A program made the position numbers and the translations under genes. The notes under the pieces are model-generated. The model saw only the letters and a list, made by a program, of their open reading frames with translations, ran no database searches and had not been told where the DNA came from. From DATJZH01 sp052146815 (GTDB taxonomy: Bacteria; Actinomycetota; Actinomycetes; Streptosporangiales; Streptosporangiaceae), in the NCBI GenBank assembly GCA_052146815.1, contig JBKQMG010000015.1, positions 1 to 8,530 of the forward strand: DNA of 8,530 bases. The letters run 5' to 3'. The first letter of the stretch is position 1. The number at the start of each line of letters is the position of its first letter. Below are positions 1-5,489 of this stretch, piece after piece.

Positions 1-102
1 GCTCAGATCGGGGGACAGGTTATTTCCGCCAACCCGCTTACCGGCATGCTCTTGCGGGATCGACTGTCCTTCCCCGAAGTCTTCGCTCGTCACGATGAGT
101 AG
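1..102 (+). CDS. Possible C-terminal end of an unidentified protein, truncated by the window edge
   Basis: Frame 1 is open from the first base to a TAG at 100-102, giving 33 residues that end in LSFPEVFARHDE. The peptide has a mixed, protein-like composition, unlike the arginine- and serine-rich composition of the overlapping shadow frames. It would converge on the minus-strand hydrolase gene that ends at 186. I do not recognise the family. A short open frame in GC-rich DNA can arise by chance, so this is a weak call that depends on the sequence upstream of the window. Confidence 0.3.
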   Translation, partial: AQIGGQVISANPLTGMLLRDRLSFPEVFARHDE

Positions 103-185
103 TTCTGGTCCCTGCAGGTTCGGACGGTTCCACGCCGAATGGATGTCTCTGCGTCTGCGGTTCTTGAGGAGCGTTCCGAGGAGCG

Positions 186-740
186 TCATTTCGTCCTCCC
201 CAGCATGTCGAGGATCTCGGCGGTCGTGGTGGTCTCGCCGAGCTTGGGAAAGCTGCGTTCGATGCTGTTGGCGTGGGCATCGGGATCGGTGTCGGTCATA
301 GCGTCGATTGCCAAGACGACGTGATAGCCGTGGTCGTACGCGGAGGACTCGACGCCTGAGGTGGTCGAGATGCCGGTCAGCACCACCTGGGTGACGCCAA
401 GGCCGCGTAGATGAGCGTCGAGCCCAGCGTCGTGGAAGGCGCTCCGCCGCTGCTTGGTGACGAGGTGGTCGTCCGGTTGCACATCGAGTTCGTCGACAAG
501 GTCGGCCCAGTCGGGAGAGCTGATGTTCTCGGGCGGGCGGGTCCGATCGGTACGCCCTGGTGCTCCATCGGTCACGTTGACCAGCACGACGGGGAGAACC
601 TGGCGGCGGAACGCGTCGGCCAGGCTGGCAGAACGCTCGACAATCTCTCCGGTGGGATGGACCGTGGGCGCATCGACGATTCCCTTTTGCAAGTCGATCA
701 CAATGAGTGCGGGCTTGGGGTCCAAAGTCGTCAGTGCCAT
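186..740 (-). CDS. Isochorismatase-like (cysteine hydrolase superfamily) hydrolase lacking the nucleophilic cysteine
   Basis: This 184-residue protein has the alpha/beta isochorismatase fold and should be cytoplasmic. The family usually hydrolyses vinyl-ether or amide bonds with an Asp-Lys-Cys triad. The Asp is visible at residue 16 (LIVIDLQ) and the Lys at 96 (VTKQRRSAF). The segment that normally carries Cys reads TGISTTSGVESSA, with Gly129 in its place. True isochorismatases such as EntB and PhzD also lack this Cys, so the enzyme may still act on an enol-ether or related substrate. The substrate cannot be read from the sequence. I chose the ATG at 740 because a GAGG ribosome-binding site lies 6 bases upstream. 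A GTG at 773 is also in frame and overlaps the stop of the preceding regulator gene. The gene lies 29 bp downstream of the MarR gene on the same strand, so the two probably share a transcript and the regulator may control the hydrolase. Confidence 0.88.
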   Translation of the reverse strand: MALTTLDPKPALIVIDLQKGIVDAPTVHPTGEIVERSASLADAFRRQVLPVVLVNVTDGAPGRTDRTRPPENISSPDWADLVDELDVQPDDHLVTKQRRSAFHDAGLDAHLRGLGVTQVVLTGISTTSGVESSAYDHGYHVVLAIDAMTDTDPDAHANSIERSFPKLGETTTTAEILDMLGRTK

Positions 741-769
741 CGTCTTCCTCTTTCCTGTAGGAATCGCGG

Positions 770-1207
770 TCACAGGCTCTGCGCCAGCCGCTCAATCAGG
801 GGCGCGGCCACCATCAACTGTCGAAGCTCAGCAGGGCTAAACCCGGTCGAGAGGGCCTTTGCCAGCTGCTCGGCCCGGGCGGTGTGCTTGTCGCCCAGCA
901 TTCGTGTGCCGGACTTGGTGATCGAAAGAACGGAACGGCGCCCGTCGCTCGGATGGGAATGTCGCTCAACGAGGCCACGTGCCTCGAGCGCCCTCAGCGT
1001 CGTTCCCATCGACTGCACGCTGATCTGCTCGGCCTTGGCCAGCTCGGTCACTGAGGTCGGACCGCTTCGATCCAATCGCTTGAGGGCCGAGGCCTCCGGC
1101 AAGCTCAGGTCGCCGTGAGCTTGCACCTGACGAAGCTGTCGAATGCACAAGCCGATGCTCATCTGCAGAGCCGCAGCAACGTCATCGACTCCTGGATCCT
1201 GAGACAT
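770..1207 (-). CDS. MarR-family winged helix-turn-helix transcriptional regulator
   Basis: The protein is 145 residues, the usual MarR length. An N-terminal helical stretch (about residues 5-45) would form part of the dimer interface. The winged HTH follows, with helices around residues 51-78 (TSVTELAKAEQISVQSMGTT then LRALEARGLV) and a beta-wing with the signature HPSDGRRSVLSIT at 85-97. The C-terminal helices (104-144) complete the dimerisation domain. MarR proteins bind palindromic operators as dimers and usually repress their own operon until a small ligand or oxidant releases them. The ATG at 1205-1207 is directly preceded by a perfect inverted repeat at 1208-1229, which fits autoregulation. 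There is no clear Shine-Dalgarno sequence at this start. The hydrolase gene follows 29 bp downstream and is the likeliest target besides the regulator itself. The inducer is unknown. Confidence 0.92.
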   Translation of the reverse strand: MSQDPGVDDVAAALQMSIGLCIRQLRQVQAHGDLSLPEASALKRLDRSGPTSVTELAKAEQISVQSMGTTLRALEARGLVERHSHPSDGRRSVLSITKSGTRMLGDKHTARAEQLAKALSTGFSPAELRQLMVAAPLIERLAQSL

Positions 1208-1229
1208 CTACCAAGACTAGCCTTGGTAG
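1208..1229. promoter_or_regulatory. Candidate MarR operator: perfect 8-bp inverted repeat with 6-bp spacer
   Basis: CTACCAAG (1208-1215) is mirrored exactly by CTTGGTAG (1222-1229) around a 6-base centre. The 22-bp palindrome ends one base before the minus-strand ATG of the MarR gene. Size and symmetry fit a MarR dimer site. The hexamer ACTAGC in its centre (1216-1221) recurs at 1235-1240. Because the site occupies the usual ribosome-binding position, a bound dimer could block initiation or early elongation, or the RNA hairpin could affect translation. Binding is inferred from position and symmetry only. Confidence 0.65.
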
Positions 1230-1511
1230 GTATAACTAGCAAGCTCAGCCTTTCTATCTATGGCCTCGCAGGCGAGACGGTCTAAATCGAGGTCTCGTCT
1301 GGTGGCGTGGGTCGTCTCCTGGGCGCGGGGCGGACGGCGGTGAGACGAATGTTCGTAGTAGTGAAGATGATGGCGGTGACGGCAGAGAGGGCCGTGCCGG
1401 CGGAGAGTCAGCCCAGGTCAGGCGAGACTGTCATCTGACTCACTTCGCTTGTGACTCATCGGCTCCAAGCGACGGATCTGGCATGCGGTAGGTGTCCCAT
1501 AATGCGCGTCG
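1230..1511. other. Gene-free stretch upstream of the MarR gene
   Basis: No coding frame here looks protein-like. It should hold the minus-strand promoter of the MarR operon, but I could not pick out convincing -35 and -10 boxes. A 14-base palindromic word, GCCTCGCAGGCGAG, occurs at 1263-1276 and again at 1540-1553 inside the phosphoribosyltransferase remnant. The frame of that remnant is closed upstream by a TAA at 1500-1502, so the missing N-terminal half is not found in frame here. Confidence 0.5.
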
Positions 1512-1748
1512 TTGACCGTGCTGCGGGTGGGCGATGGCCGCCTCGCAGGCGAGCGACTCGCGCCGGGAACCCCGATCCGCTTGGTAGATGACCTGGTGTA
1601 CTCCGGTGAGACCTTGTGCGCAGCCGTTGATGCCTTGCGTCGAGTCGATCTCCCTTGCACGTCCGCTTCCGCGATCCTTTGGACCCGCCGAGCGGAGGCA
1701 TCGGAAGTCGAGTTGGAGGAATGCGGGCTCCAGCAGGTGACCTGTTTG
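1512..1748 (+). pseudogene. Phosphoribosyltransferase fragment (type I PRTase, orotate phosphoribosyltransferase-like)
   Basis: The frame reads IRLVDDLVYSGETLCAAVDA soon after its first possible start (TTG 1512). This is the PRPP-binding loop of type I phosphoribosyltransferases: hydrophobic strand, two acidic residues (here Asp26-Asp27), then a Y-S-G-E-T turn. The following AILWTRRAEASEVELEECGL matches the beta-alpha segment after that loop in orotate phosphoribosyltransferase-like proteins. Only about 75 residues are present, against roughly 180-210 for an intact enzyme. The N-terminal half is missing behind a TAA at 1500-1502, and the C-terminal end runs straight into transposase sequence near 1745. 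I therefore read it as a dead fragment trapped next to an IS remnant. The subfamily and the exact junction are uncertain. Confidence 0.6.
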
Positions 1749-1977
1749 GCGGTGCGGCAGGCCCGTAACCTGGCCCTCACCCTCGGCGAGCGGTTCGGCG
1801 ACATCAAGTTCCTGACTCCGCGACCGCGGATCGAACTTTACCGCCTCGTTCGACGCCGTCTTCCAGGCCGCCGGCACCACGATCGTGCGCACCGCCGTCC
1901 AGGCGCCGCGGATGAACGCGATCTGCGAGCGCTATGTCGGCACCCTGCGCCGCGAGCTAGGCACCGTCTTCCGTAGC
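1749..1977 (+). pseudogene. Remnant of an IS transposase, rve (DDE) integrase core, frameshifted
   Basis: From about 1749 the frame reads VRQARNLALTLGERFGDIKFL. After one extra base near 1818 it continues in the next frame as RDRGSNFTASFDAVFQAAG, then RTAVQAPRMNAICERYVGTLRREL. This is the second half of the rve catalytic core of IS481/IS3-like transposases from actinobacteria: the RDRG segment holds the second catalytic Asp, and ERYVGT holds the catalytic Glu. The first Asp, the N-terminal DNA-binding part and the C-terminal tail are absent. Similarity ends after about 1977. The fragment is fused in frame to the phosphoribosyltransferase piece on its left, so an old insertion or deletion joined them. 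It cannot make a working transposase. Confidence 0.75.
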
Positions 1978-2119
1978 AACTTGTCTGCCGTCTCAGTGAG
2001 CGCACGCTGCCGCCCGCGTGGACGGCAGGCATCGGCTCGATGCTCCCTTGCTGTGCAGGGCCCTGACCTGTAACGTCGCGGTGCACAGGGTAGGGTAATG
2101 AAGCCAAGGGGGGCTTGTT

Positions 2120-2440
2120 ATGCCTGAGGTCATCGTCCTCGAATTCACTGCGCCGGACGCCGCCGAGATTTACCGCTCGGTCAATCGCCTTCTCGGACTG
2201 GAGGAGGGCTCATCCGATCTGGGCCCGTGGCCAGCGCCCCTGCTCAGCCACGTCGCGGGAGCCTCGGGTGACAAGCTGATCGTCGTGGAGGTCTGGGAGT
2301 CAAAGGCGGCCCATGAAGAATTCATGACCCAGCTGGGCGCGGCATTCGAGAAGGCCAGCGTTCCCCCGCCGACACGGGTCGAGTGGTTCACTCCTGTCGG
2401 GGAAATGCACCGCCACGGGCCGATGGCATCGTTCTCCTGA
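2120..2440 (+). CDS. Small dimeric alpha/beta-barrel protein, antibiotic biosynthesis monooxygenase (ABM)-like
   Basis: This intact 106-residue gene starts at ATG 2120 behind a strong ribosome-binding site, AAGGGGGG at 2106-2113, spaced 6 bases. The predicted layout is a first strand (PEVIVLEFTA), a helix (about 11-25), a strand containing KLIVVEVWES, a helix with HEEFMTQLGAAFEKA, and a final strand around TRVEWFTPVG. The W-E-S then E-F-M pattern is typical of ABM-type ferredoxin-like barrels, which work as dimers and include small oxygenases as well as many proteins of unknown function. No substrate or catalytic residue can be assigned. There is no signal peptide or membrane segment. A TAGGGT at 2091-2096 could be a -10 box, but I see no matching -35. 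It stands alone between the IS remnant and the IS21 end. Confidence 0.75.
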   Translation: MPEVIVLEFTAPDAAEIYRSVNRLLGLEEGSSDLGPWPAPLLSHVAGASGDKLIVVEVWESKAAHEEFMTQLGAAFEKASVPPPTRVEWFTPVGEMHRHGPMASFS

Positions 2441-2824
2441 CCGGCGTCAGCCGCGCGGACACGACTGCCTGGACGTCGGCGGGGCTCAGAGGATGGCTGC
2501 TCGCGGTCCTGAGCAGGTCTCAGCCTCACGGGATATGTGCGGGATGATCTTACGGTCATCTGACTAGCCAACAGCTATTACGGCACGTCAAGGTGACAGC
2601 GGACTCCGATCCACTAGCGATCTTGAAACCGCTAAGCGGCGGACACGTCCTCGCGGGCTCCTAACCCGGACTCTCCGCCGCTTACTAGGGAGAAACTGCC
2701 CGCTACTGCTGAAGCAGATCCGACCGTCCGGTCTCTCTTGACGTGGGAGCGAGCGGCTGTGGGCGGTTCGTGGCAGCCACATGCGGCTGGCCGTACCGAA
2801 TGCACGCCGAAGATCCTCACCAGC
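2441..2824. other. Gene-free stretch between the ABM-like gene and the IS21 end
   Basis: I see no convincing gene. The minus-strand open frames here are rich in Arg, Ser and Pro with no recognisable motif. CCGGCGTC (2441-2448) and a downstream GACGTCGG form a weak hairpin with one mismatch just after the ABM-like stop and might help termination, but no T-run follows. The main structure is the inverted repeat at 2633-2684. Confidence 0.5.
2633..2684. repeat. Structured inverted repeat: 10-bp perfect stem with an inner hairpin
   Basis: TAAGCGGCGG (2633-2642) pairs perfectly with CCGCCGCTTA (2675-2684). Inside the 32-base loop, CGGG (2654-2657) and CCCG (2665-2668) form a second stem around CTCCTAA. 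No T-run follows, so it is not a classical terminator. It lies about 140 bp outside the IS21 end. Its function is unknown. Confidence 0.5.
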
Positions 2825-2875
2825 TGTCAACGGCCAGGTTGCGGTCCCCGCTGGTGGCCAGTTAAAAGTCCCCGC
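2825..2875 (-). repeat. IS21 terminal region with two transposase-binding-type repeats
   Basis: Two 20-base units, 2832-2851 and 2856-2875, both start with GGCCAG and end with GTCCCCGC. They differ mainly in the middle (GTTGCG against TTAAAA) and start 24 bp apart. IS21-family ends carry several such direct repeats as IstA-binding sites behind a 5' TG. The units lie between the TGT at 2825 and the istB stop codon, as expected for the istB-side end. The exact outer boundary is inferred. Confidence 0.7.
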
Positions 2876-2887
2876 CCCTCGGGTTGA

Positions 2888-3154
2888 TCATTTCTTGTTC
2901 AGGGTGGTTGCTCCTCGTGCTCGGGCCTGGCGCATGCGGTAGGAATCGCCGGCTGTGACGACGACGCTGGCGTGATGCAGCAGGCGGTCCAGGAGGCTGA
3001 CCGCGGTGGTGTGCTCGGGCAGGAACCGTCCCCGGGACTCGAAAGGCCAGTGGCTTGCTATCCCGGGCGCCCGCCGCTCGCAGGCGGCTGAGACAAGCCG
3101 GAACAGCAGCTGCGCGCCGGTGTCGTCGAGCGGAGCGAACCCTGCTTCGTCCAG
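2888..3154 (-). pseudogene. istB: istB, 3' part (C-terminal 88 codons), separated by RIT insertion
   Basis: On the minus strand this stretch reads LDEAGFAPLDDTGAQLLFRL, then SHWPFESRGRFLPEHTT, then LLDRLLHHASVVVTAGDSYR, and ends LNKK-stop. That is the C-terminal half of the IS21 helper ATPase IstB, from the acidic residues of Walker B to the end. The frame has no stops or shifts over its 267 bases. It has no start codon of its own. The N-terminal 171 codons lie at 6564-7076. Joining base 6564 to base 3154 restores one continuous frame of about 259 codons across the junction, the usual length of IstB. Confidence 0.9.
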
Positions 3155-3174
3155 CTATGCGGATGTCCGCATAG
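3155..3174. repeat. 20-bp palindrome present only at the left end of the RIT element
   Basis: CTATGCGGA (3155-3163) and TCCGCATAG (3166-3174) are exact inverse copies around a TG centre. Each arm differs by one base from the element's terminal motif CTATGCCGA. No counterpart exists outside the right GTCGAC, where istB sequence begins immediately. It may be an additional recombinase-binding site, or a scar of an earlier related element at this spot. Confidence 0.8.
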
Positions 3175-3180
3175 GTCGAC
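3175..3180. repeat. GTCGAC hexamer outside the left terminal inverted repeat
   Basis: The same palindromic hexamer abuts the right terminal repeat at 6558-6563. On the left it is flanked by inverse arms TCCGCATAG and CTATGCCGA (one mismatch), giving two 9-bp arms around a 6-bp centre. That is the form of a tyrosine recombinase core site, with the hexamer as the likely strand-exchange region. Confidence 0.6.
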
Positions 3181-3205
3181 CTATGCCGACACCGCGACTA
3201 TGCCG
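3181..3205 (+). repeat. Left terminal inverted repeat of the RIT element (25 bp, perfect)
   Basis: It contains CTATGCCGA at 3181-3189 and CTATGCCG at 3198-3205, 17 bp apart. The 25 bases match the reverse complement of 6533-6557 exactly. The next base differs (G against A). Confidence 0.93.
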
Positions 3206-3275
3206 GGCGGTGCGAGGAGTTGCTCTATAACGCCTGAGTGGGCTGGCGTTTCGGCGTGCCGCTCGGCTCGTTGTA

Positions 3276-3290
3276 TCGGCATAGTTGCGG
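3276..3290 (-). repeat. Inner inverted copy of the terminal motif, left end
   Basis: TCGGCATAG (3276-3284) followed by TTGCGG is an inverse copy of the terminal motif, and its first 14 bases from CGGC match the right terminal repeat with one mismatch. With 3181-3205 it makes a two-direct-plus-one-inverted set that mirrors the right end. It lies inside the extended ritA frame, which argues against a start upstream of it. Confidence 0.7.
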
Positions 3291-3309
3291 GCTGAGATGC
3301 CTCGTTCAT

Positions 3310-3326
3310 GGGGACACCGTGTCCCC
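3310..3326. promoter_or_regulatory. 17-bp palindrome just upstream of ritA, candidate operator or hairpin
   Basis: GGGGACAC (3310-3317) is mirrored exactly by GTGTCCCC (3319-3326) around a single C. It ends 19 bp before the preferred ritA start, next to the GGGAGG ribosome-binding site. It could bind a regulator, perhaps a Rit protein, or form an RNA hairpin that limits ritA translation. It is unrelated in sequence to the terminal CTATGCCGA motif. Confidence 0.5.
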
Positions 3327-3345
3327 GGTGAGGGAGGCGAGTGGG

Positions 3346-4548
3346 ATGGGAACTCCGCGGCGGAAGGCCGGACTGCTGGGTCCGGAGGTGGAGGGCTACC
3401 GGGCGTGGCTGACAGGGCGCGGCTATACCCCGCAGACGGTGCGGAACATGCTGAAGGACCTGGGCCAGGTGGGTTTGTGGCTGTCAGCCCGAGGGCTGGA
3501 GGTCAGCGATCTCAGCGAGTGCCGGATGGCGGAGTTCCTCGCTGGCCGACTGGTGGCTGGCAAGCGCAGGGCACTGGGTCCGCGTGCGATGGCGCCGTTG
3601 CTGGCGTACTTGCGGGAGACGGGCGCGGTCCCGCCGGCGGAGCAAGCGCTGACGCCGTTAGATGAGCTGCTCGGGCGGTACCAGGCCTGGATGCTCCGGG
3701 AGCGGGGGCTGGCTCCGGCCACGGTTGTGCGTTACGAGAACACCGCCCGCCGGTTCCTGCGGGAGCAGGCCGTCGTCGACGGCGTGCTGCTGCCATCGGC
3801 CTTGACCGGCGCTGATGTCAGCACTTTCTTGCTCCGGGAGTGCAGACGGGTTTCGGCTGGATCGGCGAAAGGGCGGGTGGCTGAACTCCGCTCTGTGTTG
3901 AGGTTCCTGTATTTGCAGGGCATCACGCCGCTGCGGCTTGGAACAGCGGTTCCTCCGGTCGGCGGCTGGCGGCTCGCGGCCTTGCCGCCGCCGGCGCTGG
4001 CGGCGACGGACGTCCAGCGTTTGCTCGACAGCACTGACAGTGGCGGCGACGTCGGGGTCCGGGACTTCGCGATCATGGTGCTGGCCGCGCGGCTGGGCTT
4101 GCGTTCGATAGAGGTCGCACGCCTGGAGTTGCGGGACGTGAACTGGCGGGCTGGCGAGATCACCGTCCGCGGCAAGGGGCGCCGGCAGGACCAGCTTCCG
4201 CTGCCGGCGGAGGTCGGGGAGGCGCTGGTCGCCTACCTGTCGCGCGGTCGCGGCCCGCAGGGTGCTCGTCACCTGTTCCTGACATGCCGGGCGCCTCGCG
4301 GACCGATCCGCGCCGACCTAGCGGGCGACGTCGTCGAATGGGCGTGCCTGCGGGCCGGTCTTCCGCGGATGGGGCCGCATAGGCTCCGGCATGCCCTGGC
4401 CGGGGAGCTGCTGCGTCAGGGCGCGGGCCTGGTCGCGATCAGTCAGGTCCTTCGCCATCAGGACCTGGCCACCACCGCCCTGTATGCGAAGGTCGACCTC
4501 GCCGCGCTGCGGGCGGTCGCGCTTCCCTGGCCGGGAGCAGCACGTTGA
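3346..4548 (+). CDS. ritA: Tyrosine recombinase, first gene of the RIT trio
   Basis: This 400-residue phage-integrase-family protein would cut and rejoin DNA through a covalent 3'-phosphotyrosine. An N-terminal SAM-like DNA-binding region covers roughly residues 10-190, and appears to hold two such units (GYRAWLTGRGYTPQTVRNML and RYQAWMLRERGLAPATVVRY). The catalytic domain follows from about 215. All six catalytic residues are visible: Arg253 (LGLRSIE), Lys277 (RGKGRRQ), His345 and Arg348 (HRLRH), His371 (LRHQD) and the nucleophile Tyr380 (TTALYAKVD). I chose the ATG at 3346 because GGGAGG lies 8 bases upstream. An in-frame GTG at 3238 would give 436 residues but would read through the end motif and the palindrome. 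The stop overlaps the TTG start of the next gene. The symbol follows the naming of RIT elements and is based on gene order. Confidence 0.92.
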   Translation: MGTPRRKAGLLGPEVEGYRAWLTGRGYTPQTVRNMLKDLGQVGLWLSARGLEVSDLSECRMAEFLAGRLVAGKRRALGPRAMAPLLAYLRETGAVPPAEQALTPLDELLGRYQAWMLRERGLAPATVVRYENTARRFLREQAVVDGVLLPSALTGADVSTFLLRECRRVSAGSAKGRVAELRSVLRFLYLQGITPLRLGTAVPPVGGWRLAALPPPALAATDVQRLLDSTDSGGDVGVRDFAIMVLAARLGLRSIEVARLELRDVNWRAGEITVRGKGRRQDQLPLPAEVGEALVAYLSRGRGPQGARHLFLTCRAPRGPIRADLAGDVVEWACLRAGLPRMGPHRLRHALAGELLRQGAGLVAISQVLRHQDLATTALYAKVDLAALRAVALPWPGAAR

Positions 4549-5489
4549 GCGCGCTGGAGCAGGCCCTGACGGACTACCTGGACCTGCGTCATTCGCTCGG
4601 GCACGACCTGGCCGAAGCAGGGTGGCTGCTGCCGAGCTTCGTGGCCCACCTCGAATGTCATGGGCTGCGCACGGTCACGGTTCAGGCCGCGCTGGAGTGG
4701 GCGCAGCACTCGCCGACGGGCAAGGGGCCGAGCGCCGGGCCGGCCCGGATGACCGCTGCCCGGGGCTTCGCCCGCTACCTGGCGGGAATCGACGCGGACA
4801 CCGAGGTGCCACCGCTGGGGCTGATGCCAAGCCGGCAGCGCTGGCGGCGGCCGTTCATCTACGCTCCCGGCGACATCGAGGCGGTGATGAGCCAGGCCCG
4901 CAACTCGATCGTGTCGCCGCTGCGTGCGGCGACCTACGCCACCGTGATCGGGCTGCTCGCGGCGAGTGGCCTGAGGATCGGTGAGGCCATCAAGCTCGAC
5001 CGCATCGACATCGACTGGGACCAGGGAGTCCTGCTCATCCGGGAGTCGAAGTTCGGCAAGTCCCGGCTTGTTCCCCTGCACGCCAGCAGCATGCAGGCGC
5101 TCAGCGAGTACGCGGTGCTGCGCGAGGAGCTCCAGCCGGAGCCGGAGGCGCCGAGCTTCTTCGTGTCCCTGACCCGCAACCGGCTGTGCTACGCCGTCGT
5201 GTGCCAGACGTTCCGGCAGCTCGTCGACCGCGCCGGCGTCGGAGCGGGCGCGCCGTCGCCTCCGCGGCTGCATGACCTGAGACATTCTTTCGCGGTCCGG
5301 ATCCTGGTGAGCTGGTATAGCGACGGCCAGGACGTCCAGGCGAGGATCCCGGCGCTGTCAACTTATCTCGGGCACCGGGAGCCATCATCGACCTACTGGT
5401 ATCTATCGGCTGCGCCGGAACTTCTCGCCCTGGCGGCTGCCCGCCAGGACACCGCCTGGTCAGCAGCCCGACTGGCGGCTGGGTCATGA
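4545..5489 (+). CDS. ritB: Tyrosine recombinase, second gene of the RIT trio
   Basis: This 314-residue tyrosine recombinase starts with TTG at 4545, which overlaps the ritA stop (TTGA). GGGAG lies just upstream, and the two are probably translationally coupled. A SAM-like core-binding domain spans about residues 1-85 and the catalytic domain about 105-295. The catalytic set is complete: Arg144 (ASGLRIGEA), Lys172 (KFGKSRLVP), His243 and Arg246 (LHDLRHSF), His277 (YLGHREP) and Tyr286 (SSTYWYLSA). Tyr284 is a less well-spaced alternative nucleophile. The GHREPSSTYWYL segment is characteristic of the middle RIT recombinase. It is likely to act together with the other two proteins on the element ends. 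Which strands or ends each protein handles is not known from sequence. Confidence 0.92.
   Translation: MSALEQALTDYLDLRHSLGHDLAEAGWLLPSFVAHLECHGLRTVTVQAALEWAQHSPTGKGPSAGPARMTAARGFARYLAGIDADTEVPPLGLMPSRQRWRRPFIYAPGDIEAVMSQARNSIVSPLRAATYATVIGLLAASGLRIGEAIKLDRIDIDWDQGVLLIRESKFGKSRLVPLHASSMQALSEYAVLREELQPEPEAPSFFVSLTRNRLCYAVVCQTFRQLVDRAGVGAGAPSPPRLHDLRHSFAVRILVSWYSDGQDVQARIPALSTYLGHREPSSTYWYLSAAPELLALAAARQDTAWSAARLAAGS

Noticed and set aside
411..1118. Plus-strand open frame of 235 codons opposite the hydrolase and MarR genes
   Set aside because: It is a shadow of two well-supported minus-strand genes, runs through their intergenic gap, and has no recognisable domain.
1418..1892. Minus-strand open frames of 129 and 150 codons
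   Set aside because: They lie antisense to the phosphoribosyltransferase and transposase remnants, which have recognisable motifs on the plus strand. No motif is visible in the minus-strand products.
2633..2684. Integron attC site, given the tyrosine recombinases nearby
   Set aside because: The outer arms do not show the attC R-site ends (the GTTRRRY type), and the three recombinases are RIT-type and lack a visible IntI-specific insertion.
2620..2692. Possible tRNA-Arg (anticodon CCT) because of a CTCCTAA loop on a CGGG/CCCG stem
   Set aside because: No T-arm sequence of the GTTCGA type follows, the acceptor and D arms cannot be formed, and the inner stem has only four pairs.
2588..2830. 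Minus-strand open frames next to the IS21 end
   Set aside because: They are short and rich in Arg and Ser, cross the nested hairpin and the IS21 boundary, and show no ribosome-binding site or family motif.
3238..3345. Upstream GTG start for ritA giving 436 residues
   Set aside because: The extra 36 residues would read through the inner end motif and the 17-bp palindrome, and lack a ribosome-binding site. The ATG at 3346 has GGGAGG correctly spaced.
3658..4272. Minus-strand open frame of 204 codons opposite ritA
   Set aside because: Its composition is low-complexity (Arg/Gln/Pro) and it lies antisense to a clear catalytic recombinase domain.
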